From positions 2,914,001 to 2,978,000 of the forward strand of contig BSYQ01000005.1 of NCBI GenBank assembly GCA_030272585.1: a stretch of DNA of 64,000 bases, written 5' to 3'. Below the pieces are notes generated by a model. That model worked only from the letters and a program-made list of their open reading frames with translations, was not told the origin of the DNA and ran no database searches. A program made the position numbers and the translations under genes. Positions 16,867 to 29,932 of this stretch are shown piece by piece. Position 1 is the first letter of the stretch. Every line of letters begins with the position of its first letter. This stretch comes from Bryopsis sp. KO-2023. Lineage: Eukaryota; Chlorophyta; Ulvophyceae; Bryopsidales; Bryopsidaceae.

Positions 16867-19632
16867 TCACACGTCTAGATCGACGACTTGGAAAGTGGTG
16901 GTGCCCAACCAAGACTCTCCTTTCGGAATAGCAATGGGGTTGAATGCTGCGTTTTCGACGCACACGAATTCTTCATAACATTTGGGCATCGTCTTCCAAG
17001 GAGTCCAACAAACAACATCCTTCCAGCCATCAAAGGTCATCTGAAAACAGCCCACATAAGAAATCACCCCTTTTTTTTGCTTGTTCACCCCCAAACAGCT
17101 GGCCCAAAAAAGCGAAAAATTAATGATTTTAACTCCAGCCCTTTCAATCCCTAAAAAGGGAGTGCTTTCTAAAGAACACAACTCACCGCAATGCCTGCTC
17201 CATTTCCGCCAACATCCAGTTGAACGAATCCTGGAGCGTCAAGGAAAACGGAATCCACTGGTCCATGGAATTCCAAATTTTCATCCTCCATCACACTCTT
17301 CTCTGGATTGTCAGGATCGGGAACTTTGTCCAACACCTCCAATCCTTTCAAGCCATTCACCTTGGCTTTTTCGACGTGGGTTACTTCGTAGTAGGTGTGC
17401 AGGGCTCCGGTGAAAGACATGTCGATTTCGCCAGTGTTGATCACTCTGTATTCGGTTTTCAATTGTTCGCCGTGGAGGGAAACAGAGTAAGCGACCTTGA
17501 AGGAGTATGGATAGATTTGCCGGGTGGCTGGTGTATCAGAGAGAATGAACTCCACCTGCAGTTCAACATAGAAGACATTTTTTTGCTCATAATCTACATA
17601 TCCTCCACCATGTGCAATTTAAATCTGGGCATGTGGCCAAAAGCTCAGAAAAATACATATTTTTTTTTATATCAAAAAGAAACCTTCAGTATTCAGAATG
17701 ATCTCTAGCAGTTTTTGACCACACTGCCGATATTTTTGTCTTCATTATTCGGCGGTTTCATGAATTCATAACAAGTGGAGGGCAGGGAGAAAGAAAAACA
17801 CATATGAGACGAGGAATATGTTGTTTTTCTTTCTATCACAACCTACGTCACCTAGGGGGGTTTGATGGGTTTTTTTTCTTTAATTCTCCAAAATCTCATT
17901 CTTTACGTTTTATGGTATTGGAAATTTCTACGAGGTTTTATGAGGTGGTATGTAAAAAGGCTTGTTGTAGAAACGAAAACCAAAAGAAAAAAAACCCAGA
18001 AAGAACTGATGAAGTTCCCTTGTTTTTCCTTCCTTCCTCGTTACCTCGGGGTCTCTCTCATCTGCTTGGAGATCTGCAGAAGTGGAAGCGATCACCCAGT
18101 CGCTGTCTCGAGCAAACCCATGCTGAGGCAGCTCTCCAGGCCCAAACTGGGATCAGTCCAAACATATCTGTTCAATCTATGTTCAGTATCCGCAGCCTCA
18201 ATTGATCCTTTTTTTGGTTTACTTTATTTCCCCGATGCCAACTTGCTTTCAAAACGCAACGAAAGCAATTGTGGAGGACAATACCCCCTCCCATCAAACG
18301 CATCCCAGGCAGACTTTTTTAAGAAAGAAAAAAAAGCATGAGCAAGAGGAATCAAACTCAACATTCATTTGTATATACAAATGTTTTTTTTATTTTTTTT
18401 TCCAGGCAGTTGTTCATGATGCATCAAATCCGGTGGCCTGGTTTTCTTAACTTTCAGTGATTTTTCTTTTTTTAAGGAAAAAAAAAGAAGGGGGGGGGGG
18501 AAGAATTGCACAGCAATTGTCATAATTGCAATGGATATCTAATTATCTATTCAAATTTCACTCACCTGTGGAAAGCAGATTGGTACACCACCTGAAATAG
18601 CTTTCGTCTTGTCAAATTTTGCATCTGGTCTGACATACAAAACCTCGCTACCATTTGCTTGTTTCCACGAAGTAATGCAAGCACCCCACAAATATATCTG
18701 AAACATATCATAAAAAAAAAAAAAAAAACACCATCTCAGGAGGTCAGAAAACAGCAAACAGTACATTTCCAGAACTTTTGAGAATGAGAATGAAAAATCA
18801 GCACAAGCAAATAAGAGTTTCACGCTGTTTACTTTTTTTAGATTGATTCTGTCAGGGATCAAACTTTCAGATTTACCTCAGCACTGGACCCACAAGAATG
18901 TTTCAAAACAACTTTTGGAAGTCCTCCCTTTCCTTCCACAATTTTGACATGGTCGTCGATCCCTGGAGACAGATCCAAACACTTGCACGTTGAAAGCCAC
19001 CATCCTCAAATCTCGGTGTTCACACCTTGAAAATTTCGTAATTATTTTTTTATAATTTATTCATCGAGCAATGACATTTTCCTACCCCCACGACTCAGAA
19101 CATCCTAAAAATTTGACCAGAAAAAAAAAAGGTACCCTCTTGGCCCTGACTAAACCCTCCTAACGAAAGCCAACTTACCAAACAAAACAAAAAAAAAACT
19201 GTTACAGGTTCTGAATTATGCTTTTCTGGACCCCCAAAATCACAGGAATGGCAACCACAAGTGTTGACCAAAATTATTTCAGCAGGGGCTCTTCTCAGAA
19301 AATCTGTATAACCAGCCGAAAGTATTTTCTACTGCACAAAACTGGTGAAAACAATTGTCGCAGATTCTCGGTACAGGAAATCCGCCTGCTTTCTGTGAGT
19401 GTTGTTGCTTACCAAAGTGCTGTTGGAGTTCCGTAACCAATGCCTGGGTGGCAGCACTGCAAACAGTGGGGGTCCGAGGAGCTGCAGCTCCACAGCCGAT
19501 GTTTTTCCGTGGGGTCGTAAAAACCCTGGCAACTTTGGAAAACTGTCGGCCACAACTGAAAAACAAATAAAAAATAAGTAAGAAAAAATAATGTTGATCA
19601 TCTCCACATTTTTTACTATCATTTGTTTACCT

Positions 19633-19674
<42 letters not shown>

Positions 19675-20238
19675 ATATTTTTTTTCATTGTTTTTGGGGG
19701 GGGCGTCGAAAGATGAAAGGGCCCATCAAGCCTGTCTGCTGCGCATACGAATGGAATGGCCCATTGATTGGTGGAGTGATCAGTAAGAGTTAAAACCCAT
19801 GAAACTGGTCAGACCGACCTCGATATATTAGAGTGGAAAATGTTTTTTTTTAATTTAGAACAAGAAAAATTTGAAGTCCTGTGTGAATGCCTTCCTTGAT
19901 GAAACATCGCTAAAATCAAGTTTCCATTCAATTTTCTTTTTCTGGCTTTCACATTATTCTGCCTTGGGCAGTCGACTGACGCAAGAATCTTTCCCAAAAG
20001 AACACCGTCGGCGCAGCACCCTTTGCAACAAGGGGAATACATATACATATAAACATAAACCGATACTGGTGGGGGGCACCGCCGCTTTGTTGTCCCTTCC
20101 TTTTCAAAAGTAGAAGAAAAAAGCAAAACATCGCGATTAGATCGGCAGGCACCTTTTCACGGAGGAAGTTCGAGGCCCGACGAGCGGTGCCCGAGCAAAA
20201 GAGACGGTTGTTCGGGAGGTGGTGGTGGAGGCCTGCAT
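16867..20238 (-). CDS. Glucose-6-phosphate 1-epimerase, plastid-targeted
   Basis: The enzyme interconverts alpha and beta anomers of glucose 6-phosphate (aldose 1-epimerase/YeaD fold). The gene model has seven exons: 20153-20238, 19413-19555, 18877-18962, 18566-18697, 18045-18146, 17187-17555 and 16867-17040. Phases join cleanly and give 363 aa. The first ~70 residues are Ser/Thr/Arg-rich and resemble a plastid transit peptide. The core follows family order: LWGACITSWK, GGVPICFPQFGPG, LPQHGFARDSDW, GALHTYY, then WTPW and CYEEFVCVEN with the likely catalytic Glu near the end. The join across exons 4 and 5 rebuilds the hallmark FPQFGPG. The first exon (29 codons) is inferred from phase and transit-like composition and is less certain. 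Confidence 0.88.
19636..19670. repeat. (AT)n microsatellite
   Basis: About 17 AT units inside the first intron of the epimerase gene. Confidence 0.9.
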
Positions 20239-21730
20239 CTTTTCGGCGTCGCCGCTTTGACACGGAAAAAATCAACTGTTGGAGGGAGATATCACACTTG
20301 AGCTTCACAAGCAGCGGAAAAAAAAATCCCACAGGTAGATGAGTGATCTAGGGAACGGAAAGGGGTCCACAATCCAAAACAAAATCCCACCCCAAATTGG
20401 GATTCTGTTCTAAAAAGATTCAACTCCCCCACACTGCGGCTGCTTTTGCCCGCAGCTCCCACGGCTCCAGAAATTCTCAAATTCACAGAGAATTTTCTGT
20501 AACGTAGATTTCATATGGCAGACCTTGTGGAATATTGGGGGAGTTCACAACAGATATTTTGCGGGGAAAAAGTCAGAATATGTGAGGCCACAGAATGAAG
20601 ACAGGTACCAAGATACCAAAACAACAGGCTTGTATATACATCTGTCTGAAATGTATAGGTACCTTTTCTTGCCTGTCAGAAACACCCACACATAAACAAG
20701 GGAAAAACAAGCTATGAGAAAAAGAAGAAAAAAAAAGGTAGAAAACAACGATGAGAAAAATAATCCAACACCACATCCGCCCTACATTTTGGTTTGCCCC
20801 AACCAAATACGAAAAATCTGAATTCTTTTTTTTTTTTTTTTTTCAAACATAAATCCCAAAAATCAAGCCATTCTTCCAGAAAATATCAAAAAGAGAAAAA
20901 ACCAAAAAAAGAAGGCCGGTGTATATATATGATTTCTTCCCCCCCTTCTTTTCCCAACTCACTATGGAAGCACCCCTCAACCCTGCATAACGCTCCATAC
21001 AATTTCTCGCCCCATCCCACCCTGTTTTTCTTCTTTTTTTTTCAATTCCCTTTCAGAGACAAGCCCCTATTTCAATCAATGGACAGCCAGCTGATAATCA
21101 GCTGTCGAATCATCGGCTTAAAACCTCTTAGATTTGCTCCAAACTCAATCCCATTTTTTGTCCCCTACAAAGCCCCTCTTTTCTTTCCTCCACTCAAGCT
21201 CATGTTCATCCCCTTTTCTTTTCAAATACTGTCTGCTAATTTCATGTAAAGTATTCCCATTTTTTTTTGCTTCTTTTCTTTTTCCAACCTCTTCCTTTCA
21301 ATGCATGTGTGACGAATTCCTTTTCTTTTCTTTTTTTTATTAAGGATAATATTCCCCCCTCCCCTTTCAAAAAAAATCAAAACAGAATGAAAACCAAAAC
21401 CACCTTCTCGTCTTTGGTCTGTTTCATTTCTTTCTTTCTTTTTTTTTTCTTCCCTCATTTTGCTCATGTGGATAAATATGGCAGCGATAATTAAATACTC
21501 ATATATCACTCTTTTGAAATTCCCCCAAAGAAAAGCAACAACGAAATGTCCTACCTTTTCTCCGAAAAATTAACGATCGAATAGGAAAATAAAACACACA
21601 GAAAGAACTGAGGGAGAGGTGAGGAAGAAATAAAGGAGACAATGAAAGAAGGAAAAAAAAGATGGAAAAAAAAAACAAGAATGAATCTAAAATTTCTTCT
21701 CAAAAATTGAAACGCGACAGCTAAGTTTTT
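20239..21730. other. Intergenic: epimerase promoter side and ABC1 kinase 3' flank
   Basis: No gene recognised. The part near 20239-20400 should hold the 5' UTR and promoter of the minus-strand epimerase. The rest is T-rich with long homopolymer runs; 21240-21700 probably includes the 3' UTR of the kinase gene. Open frames here are low-complexity. Confidence 0.5.
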
Positions 21731-24700
21731 TCAAGTCTTGCCCGTCAGCATCTTTTCCCTGTCTTCCATCTTCTTGAGCTGAATCACATCAAAAAAAAAG
21801 AAAAGTAAATATATGTATACATCTAAATACACATTCATCAAAAATGCAACCTAAATGCATTTAAAAGAAAAACAAATTATCAAGGGGAGTGAAATTCCAT
21901 TAAAATCCTTGCAGCGGTGGTCCCACAACCACCCCTTTACCACAGTGGATGGGCACATAAGGCTTTCAGCATTATTCAAGGCAAAACACTCCAGAAAAAA
22001 TAAAACAAAAACAATTAATCACCCCACAGCAATATTTCCACATCAGGAAACCCCAAGCTCCCCCCCCCCAAATGTACTGTAACAGCTTACAGCGAGGGAG
22101 CTGCTGTGACACACACACACACACACATCTGCCCTACGGTTCAACAGCAACTCCCAATCGTATGCACCCGTTATTTTTCTTGGGTTTTTTTTTTAACGTT
22201 GATCCAATCCTCCTGCCCAACCCCACATTCCAAATCACAAACCGATTCGCTCACCTTCATGAAGTTGACCAAACAGAGGAGGCCCATTCCGGCGGCTCCC
22301 ACGAACGTCGCGGTGGCTGCAGCGGTGGCAGCATTGAAAGAGAGAATGGTGCCCACGTTGAGCAGCGAGGAGGACATGATTCCGGAGGCCATGATCCTTT
22401 GCCACGCTTCGACCCTCCCCACGGCTCTCTCCGCTTCCAGAGCCCGGACTCTCAGCTTGAGGTCGCCCCTTTCGAGGCGATAGATCGTGTTGTTCATGGT
22501 TTCTATCATGTTAGGCCCCTTGAACAGATTTGCAACTGCCCGGTTCTGAGAAAAAGAAAAAAAAAAGAACACACCAAAATCAGCACATCGAATAATGCAT
22601 AACTACGCTGATGATGGGAGATTCCTGTTTATTATCGTTATTATTCAAGGAATGGGTGGAACAAAGAAACCGCCTACAACCTACCTCGACCTTTTACACG
22701 TAAATCTATTTATGTATGTAGACGCATAAATGTACACACACACGAATATATTGATTTCCTTTATTCTCTATTTTCTCAGCAAAGTTTGCACTCACTTTTT
22801 ATTTCATAGGAGAGGGAAGCAAAACACAGAAAAAAAGGATATTGAGGAGAGTTTGCAACAACCAGAAAAAAAAAACATCTGTATGATTGGGTTTTTTTTT
22901 TTCTTGGTTTAATACGAATTGATTTTCCCCCACTCAGTCCCCCCCCCCCCTAAACGCCGAAAAAAGACGAACCTGCAAAGTAGCTCTCTTCCCCAGTTCC
23001 TGTTGAAGCTTGGCAAACTGCGGCCGGCCTTCCAACACGAACTCCCTGGCATAGGGTGCGGAGATCTCCGAAATATCGAAGCGGGGGTCCAGGCTTTTCC
23101 CAATGCCATCCAAAACTGTGAAAGCTCTGACGACAAAAGTGAACTCCGCCGGGAAACGGAAGGGCTGATCTGCAGCCGTGACCAAGAGGTCTTCCCCAAT
23201 ACTGGCCAGAATCGCTTTCCTTTTCGTCTTGGAGTCATCCTCGGAGGCTTGGGGTTTGAACGATTTGTTATAATCTTTGTTCTCTTCCCTCTGCTTCCGT
23301 TGGTCGGCCAATCGTTGCTGTGATTTGGGGAAAAAAAAATGAAAAAAATGAGATTATGGAGTTGATTTATGAATACATTTTATGACTAAACCACCAAAAA
23401 AGAGTGTCAGTTTCACTATTACTCCCCATCACTGTATGGAAAAAAAAGCTTCCTTACACCAAAATAAAAAAAACGTGCAAGACAACGTTATTCAATTGAA
23501 AAAAGCATGAAAAAACCTGCCACAATTTATCAGACAATAACCAAAAAATGAAAAAATGAAAAAAATGAAAAGGGACATCGGGGAAAAAACCCAGACAAAC
23601 AAACAAAAAATTTCTTACTTCGAACTGGCCCAGGAAGTATTCTCCCGTTCGCGTGATCGCCGTCATGTCCCCTCCCTTCACCAGCACCCCCATTTCCATC
23701 AAAGCCTCTATGCATTTCGACACGTCCCGCTGGTACACTCCATAAAACAGCTCCACCAGCCCGTCCCTCACATTGCCCGGGATCTTCCCCATCATTCCGA
23801 AATCGTAGTAAATCAAGCGTCCGTCATTGACAGCGTCCACGGACACATTCCCTGGGTGGGGGTCCGCATGGAAAAAACCGTGCCGGAGGATTTGCATGAG
23901 GTAGGATTCGACCGTGATTTTGGCCAGCTTTTGTCGATCCAATCCCAGCTTGTCGATTTCTGGGCCGTTGTTGATTTTAGTTCCTGGGACGTACTCCATG
24001 ACCAGCACTTCTGAGGTCGTGTAGTCCCATTTAATTTTTGGAACCTGCGAATTCGACCGCCAGCTATTTCAGTGACTCACTACTTTTTTTTATCCCCTTA
24101 TCTAGACCCATGGACAAAGGGGGGGGGGGGGGGGGGAAATCGTTCAAAAATGAAAACGTGAAATCCTATGTCCTACCAAACACTGAGGGAGGCTCCCAGA
24201 TCAAAAAATTGACCATCTCATTTTCCCTCCTCCCCCCCCCCCCACCAAAAAAAAAGGAAAGGAAATATCCGCTGCCAATATATCTCCGTAACTCACCTTG
24301 ACCCAGTCCACCGCCTCGAAATTCTCCCTGAAACGATCGGCATTTTTTCCCTCCTTGACGTAGTCGATTTCCTCGTACAAAATCCTGGAGCACTCGTCGT
24401 AAATCGCCACCCAATCCCTTGCAGCCCCATCTGATTTGGGATCCATTGCTTGCAGAATTTGGGCCAAAACTCGCACATTGTCCAAATCTATGTCGAAGAG
24501 ACCTTTCAAGCCGGGCCTCTGGACCTTGACCACCACGGTTTCCCCTTTGATTTTGGCAAGGTGGACTTGGCCCAGGGAAGCTGCGGCGATAGGAACTCTG
24601 TCAAACTCCTCAAAAACCTCGGACATTTTTTTTCCGTAGGAGTTCTCCACGATCTGGATGGCGACATCGGTGTCAAAGGGTGGGACGTTGTCTTGGAGCT

Positions 24701-27062
24701 TTTCGAGCTCTTTGATGAACTCCTGTGAAAAGGGAAATGGGGAAAAAACAAAATGTCGGAAATTTCGTAGAGGGATTTGGGGTTCTGAAAAATGCCATTC
24801 TTTGTGAATTTGGTGGCCCAATGCACAGGCTTCTCTGCTGGGGAAAAAAAATACCCTTTGCTGGTTTTTCTACGAAGGCCTCACTTGTGCAGAGTGTCAC
24901 TCCATCTTTGTCTCAACTCTTTTTTTTTTTTTTTTTTTTTTTGGGGGGGGGGTACTCCTCTTGCGTAAAATTTTGTTTTTATCTTCGTAAAGAAAGTAAA
25001 TTAAAAATTGCAGACGAGGGGAAAAAAGGACGACACTGTATTAAAAAAGACGCAGAGTGTAGTGGCTATGGGTGGCAAGGTTATCCCCGTAGTCCATGTC
25101 TCTGCAAACTGATTCTTTCATCATGCATTCGTCAGCTTTCATTTAAAAAAAATTAAAATTGGGGGGTGAATGAAAAAATAGGCCTAAATACTGCAGATAA
25201 GCCAATGTGAAACAGTATTTTTCCACCACTCAAACATAAACTGCGTGGCAATAACAAATCCGGGAAAAAAATCTTTTTTTTTTAAAGATGGGGTCCCGGA
25301 TTTCCTTTTCATCCTTTCGAATCATATCATTTTAGAATGGCGATTCAAAAATGCTAAAAAATCATCCTACAAATTATTGGCAAGGATGGGAGAAGCCGAT
25401 TTTATTTCCCCAATCCCTATTAACCAGCACTACCCTTTTTTCTTTTCTTTCTTTCCAAAATTATCGTTAAAAATTACTAAAAAATTACTCACTTGCGAGA
25501 GCACATCCACACGGGTCGAGAATTGCTGCCCAATTTTGATGAAAGTTGGGCCCAGCCGAATGAGGCCCTCCCTCAGCCAGTTTGCAAGGTTGCGTTTCTT
25601 TTCCGAAATCGCTTCAGGAGTGAAGCCTTTCTTGGGGTAAGCGAATTTCTTGCCGATCCACCACAATCGAAAAAAAAATACGAACGCGAATTTCCAGATC
25701 TCGAAGGTACGCTGAATGCCAACAAGGGAAAAAAGAAAGAAAAAGGATGCTATGAGCAAAAAAGAAGCAGAAAGAAAATTTTAAAAAGAAATTGCAAGGT
25801 GGTTGAAATGCACTTGATGATTAATTTTTTTATTTTTTTGGGGGAGGGTGTGATTCCAAAAAAAATGCATGCCCACTTGCCCCGATTGGTTTTCAGCCTT
25901 CCCAACAAAAACAAGAAAATATATATCTATTGACACAGGTGTTTTATGTAATTTTATACTTTTTTTATGAGAATTTATTCATATGTTTTTGTTTAGTTAG
26001 CTCCTGGTTATTTGGGGAACTTGGGGAGAAAATATCGTCGACACCTGCCAGGCGCTATACTTCTGAGTCTTTCCCCAGCGGTCTTCGACTTTGCCTTTGG
26101 TCGTCGGTGGACTGTCGCCACCCAATCTAGCAGCTGCAACACCGGTCGCACATGCGTTCAGGTTTCCCGCTTTACAAGGGTCCATCAGCCCGTCGACACT
26201 CTCAGCACTCGACGCACCGGAGACGGACGCGCCAGACCCCTGGCTCTCCACCGTGGTCTGCAACGCCATAGACTCTTCTTTCTTGGCGCCGTTCGTCGAC
26301 ACGGCGACGGAGGTGGACTGGGCGGGGCTTTGTGGGGTGGCGCCGTTTTGAGGGTATGCGCCATTGAGAGAGGAAGACGTTAGCTTGGCTCCATTGCCGT
26401 TGGAATCTTCGTCGAAACGGACAGCGCCCGACGACGATGCCTGGTGTTTCGCCAGAAGAAAGAAACGAAATCAACTCCAAAACAACGCAAAGAAAAAACG
26501 CGAACAGGATAATGGACATAAACCAGCAAACGAGCGCGAAAAACTGAAGGGCGTGTTTTGATTCCTCGAGTGGAAAAAACACCGAGTCGCTTCAGGCGAA
26601 AAAGATAAGGTTCGCTTTGCGACAAGGACAAAAAAGAGAGAGAAAGAAAACATAAAAAAAGAGCGAAAACGTTCGATTGAGGACGCTGTTTTGAGAAAAG
26701 AAGTTGTTTGAAAAACAAAACATATGTTTTGAGCGTTTCCCTTTCCTCGCACAAGCGATTTTCGACCGTCGTGGTGATTCAAGAGGTCGTGCAATCGAGG
26801 TTCGGCAGCATCAACCCTCGACACCTCCTTTCCCCACCTCTCTGACGACAACAGTATCGGCGCGCGAGCGTCGCGCAACCCAAGCGCCACGGAAAACTGA
26901 CGGAAGCGGGCCTGGGGTAACGTGTCGGTCGACGAGCGTCCTTGACACCCCGCTTGTCCGCGTCGTTCGCGATGGCTTCCCGCGAGCAACGAGATTTCTC
27001 GGTCGCCCCACGCTACCGACGGCGACGACACCGGCCCCCGTCGTTGAAGTGGAGGACAGCAT
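21731..27062 (-). CDS. ABC1-like atypical kinase (ADCK/UbiB family), plastid type
   Basis: Eight exons: 26838-27062, 26045-26440, 25493-25711, 24297-24722, 23619-24044, 22973-23317, 22255-22545 and 21731-21778. All are phase 0 and encode 791 aa. The first ~190 residues are Ser/Gly/Ala-rich, as in a plastid transit peptide plus linker. The ABC1 domain shows KIGQQFS (KxGQ motif), AAASLGQVHLA (Ala-rich nucleotide loop), VVVKVQRPG (lysine), EEIDYVKEG (ExD), HADPHPGN and YYDFGMMG (DFG). After the kinase comes DPRFDISEISAPYA and, in exon 7, two hydrophobic segments typical of plant plastoglobule/envelope ABC1K7/8-like proteins, which act in prenyl-lipid and oxidative-stress homeostasis. The subfamily is inferred from C-terminal resemblance only. 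The first exon is chosen by phase; its 5' limit is less sure. Confidence 0.88.
22108..22128. repeat. (AC)n microsatellite
   Basis: About ten AC units in the last intron of the ABC1 kinase gene. Confidence 0.85.
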
Positions 27063-28317
27063 CGGGATTTGCTAACTTCGTGTCTTCGCTCCCTCTCTCG
27101 CACTGACGCTTGTTTTTCGAAAGAACACGGAGAAGCGGACAAAAGCAAAGGAAATCGTGGGTGATGGCCAGAGGAATTTGCACCATCAACGTCGTTGCGT
27201 TTAGGTCAGCGGATGGGCTTCGATGGGCAACTCAAAAGTGCAACCATCGGCAACGAGGGCAAGGGGGAATCTTGAGAGGGGACGAAGGGAACCAAACCGG
27301 GAGGTCAGACATCGCGCAATCTTCGGAGGAAAGACGTGGAGCCGATCCGTTCACAGTCGCCAAGATACGGCCCAAGGCGCTGGAAAAGTGGGATTGTCCT
27401 TGATGTCTCGTTTTGCAGTGGTGGTGGGTGGGGTTGTTAGGGACTGGGAGAACCAGGTGCTGTTGTTGAAGTGTGAAGGATGCTGGTTGCTGCAACAAAC
27501 ACCTCCAAATGTTGTCGGAGTATGTGTGTTGTTGTGGTATTGTTGTGTGCAAGAACAGGTTAATCAAAGCTCAACCGAAGACGGAGAATCAAATGCTCGA
27601 TATTGCGTTTCAGGGTGGAATATTTCCTAATTTTTTTTTGTTTTTTAGGAGAGGGAACAGGAGAAACAAAGCGATCTCGGTTGGGACTGCTTGATGGGAC
27701 TTGCACACTGATATTGAGGACCTAATGCACGCTGAACACCGAGTAGTGTTTGGAGTGTAATGGCCATCCTAGGTATGAGTGAATTTTAATCTTTTCCCTT
27801 CATTTTTCTTGCATCTGGCCAACCCCTCCTGTTCTGACTTCTCCGCCGATTGTTAATGGCTAATAATGTGTGGAATGAACCATTCAAGAAGCTTCAAACC
27901 TGTATCGAAGGTGGGGTCGAAGGTTTCAGAGTTTCTGCCCAGCTAGGAGACCTGTGTTTGTTTAATCCCATTGCTTATCAACAGCAAGGAGATTCCTGAG
28001 GAAATGTCTTGTGCGCACTGTGGAAAGAAGTAATTCGATTGGGTCCAGTTTGTATAGTTCAGACTCTTGGCTGTGGTCTTTCAAGGGCTTTGGTTGGAAC
28101 AGGGGTCGTACTTTTATTGTAAAAATGTGAATTCTTTTGAGAAACTCGATCAACATGGTGTTACAAAAAAACCCAAACTCTCACCGATTATTGGACATCC
28201 TACCCCTCTACCCTACCCATCCTGAAAAGCAGAGTCTCAAGCAAGGCCCGAAACTCAGAAAAGATAGTTTGCAAAAACGAAAACTTCTAGCGCAAGGAAC
28301 GGCCGCCATGATTCCAA
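27063..28317. other. Intergenic without recognised gene
   Basis: Lies between the start of the minus-strand ABC1 kinase and the end of the minus-strand vWA gene. The first few hundred bases are the probable kinase promoter and 5' UTR. The open frames overlap both strands, show no domain and have no matching splice partners. Confidence 0.5.
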
Positions 28318-29932
28318 TCACAAAACAGCCCACAAACCGAAGGCAAAGATTGTGGAAAGCGCCGAGATGGCGATATGGGGAAGCCGGACGCTCGCGCTGC
28401 TTCGATATTCGTACGACTCCGAGAAACACCCAAAATTTTGGAGCTCTGGCTGGACCAAACCCAGGTCGCAGCTGGGTTCGAATTCGCTTGCATCGAAAAA
28501 GAAGCTGCATGCGCTGCCTGCAGTTTGGTTTAGCAGCTGGATGAGCAAGACGTGTTCGCCTTTTCTCTTTGGAGAGCAATACTCAACGACATATCTGCAA
28601 AGAAGAAAAAGAAGCTGTCGTTGTTGAACGAATGCTCAATTACCTCAAGCCAGCCTCACAAATGGAAGACGTGGCTGGCCCCCTCAAGGTGCTCACCTGT
28701 TTTGTGTAACAGACAAGAGGTTTTGAGACACTTTCTCGAACCCTTCCTGCAACTTGCTTGGGTCAGAAACTCTCACGAACGCATCTTTTCCAATCCTTCC
28801 CAGCTTCGCGTCCGTCACGTTTCCCAAGCCAATGGCAAAAATACTTATCGAGCTAGGGACAGATTCCAGCTCGCTGAAAAGGGCCTCGTCATTGTAAGTC
28901 CCAGCCGTGTCGTCCCCATCCGTGAACACGATCAAAGTCCCCGCCACAAATTGGGCGTTGAAGCTCTCGACGGTGGAGACCAATCCAGATATTGCACTGG
29001 AAACAGCAAGGTTCAATGCCGTCGATTTAAAATCGGTGAACAGCTCGCTCGGGTGAGGGAGCGTTGCGAGCAAGTCATCGATTTCTCGGTCCAGTTCGTG
29101 TGCGCATCTGTAGGAGAGAAGCAACCGATTCACGGTTCCACGATCGGCGCCACCTTCAAACACTCGGAAGCACTTAATCAACGTTGCTCCAATAGTTTTG
29201 CCTGAACATGATATGTGCGGAGAACCTACCTGCAAAGGCGACGACTTGCAACTTGAGCTTGTGAGATTCGACGGCGTCAGAAGGAGGTACCAGGGACGAC
29301 ACCAATTTTCTGATGGCCGTCTTTAGTTCCCCTAAGTACTCGGTGCTCGTGGCGACAGATTGCGACATGTCGATCAGGATCGTGATGAAGTTGAACAAAT
29401 AGTCCCGTTGGTGTTTGACTGTGTACGCCAGCTCCGCTGTTTGCGATTTATACAGCAATCTGTCGTTCTCGTAGAGTCCGAAGCTACTTTCAGGGTACCC
29501 CCGCAACGCATTGCTCGAGTTCGTCTTGTCGGTATCGGATTCATCGCACCCATTCAATCTGTCCAGCAAATCAGGGTAAGAGTAAGCCTCCCAATTCTTC
29601 CCAGCGGCATCCGCCGCCGTCGCTGCAAAACCCTCTTTCCTCTATGACACAAGAGGACTCGGGAGAGAGCTTTGCGCCAAACAAAGCCTGCGAGCGCACG
29701 TGATGGAAATCGAAACCAACCTGAAGCTGAATACGATCTTGGAGTTATCCAGAAGATGATACTCAGGGGATTGGGGACTGTCGATGTCGTCACGCTGAAA
29801 ATGTGCGCAGACACCAGGATTTGCCGAGTTTGAACGGGGGACACTGCTGCATTCGAGTCTAAAGCCGTGAGTGTTCCTCGCGCAAATCAAAGTTAGCAAG
29901 ATGAGTGCAAGATAGTGGAAGGAGCGCTCCAT
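28318..29932 (-). CDS. Secreted or membrane-anchored vWA-domain protein
   Basis: Four exons, 29721-29932, 29230-29558, 28697-29201 and 28318-28594, with phases that close, give 440 aa. Residues 1-22 (MERSFHYLALILLTLICARN) form a signal peptide. A von Willebrand factor A domain follows: ILIDMSQSVA carries the MIDAS motif DxSxS, FTDGDD the later metal-site Asp, with FAIGLGNVTD near the domain end. Between the MIDAS strand and the rest lies a Ser/Lys-rich helix region. The C-terminus ends in a hydrophobic stretch (IAISALSTIFAFGLWAVL) and stops, which fits a GPI-anchor signal or a tail anchor. vWA domains bind ligands through a divalent metal; the partner here is unknown. No gene symbol can be assigned. 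Confidence 0.8.
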
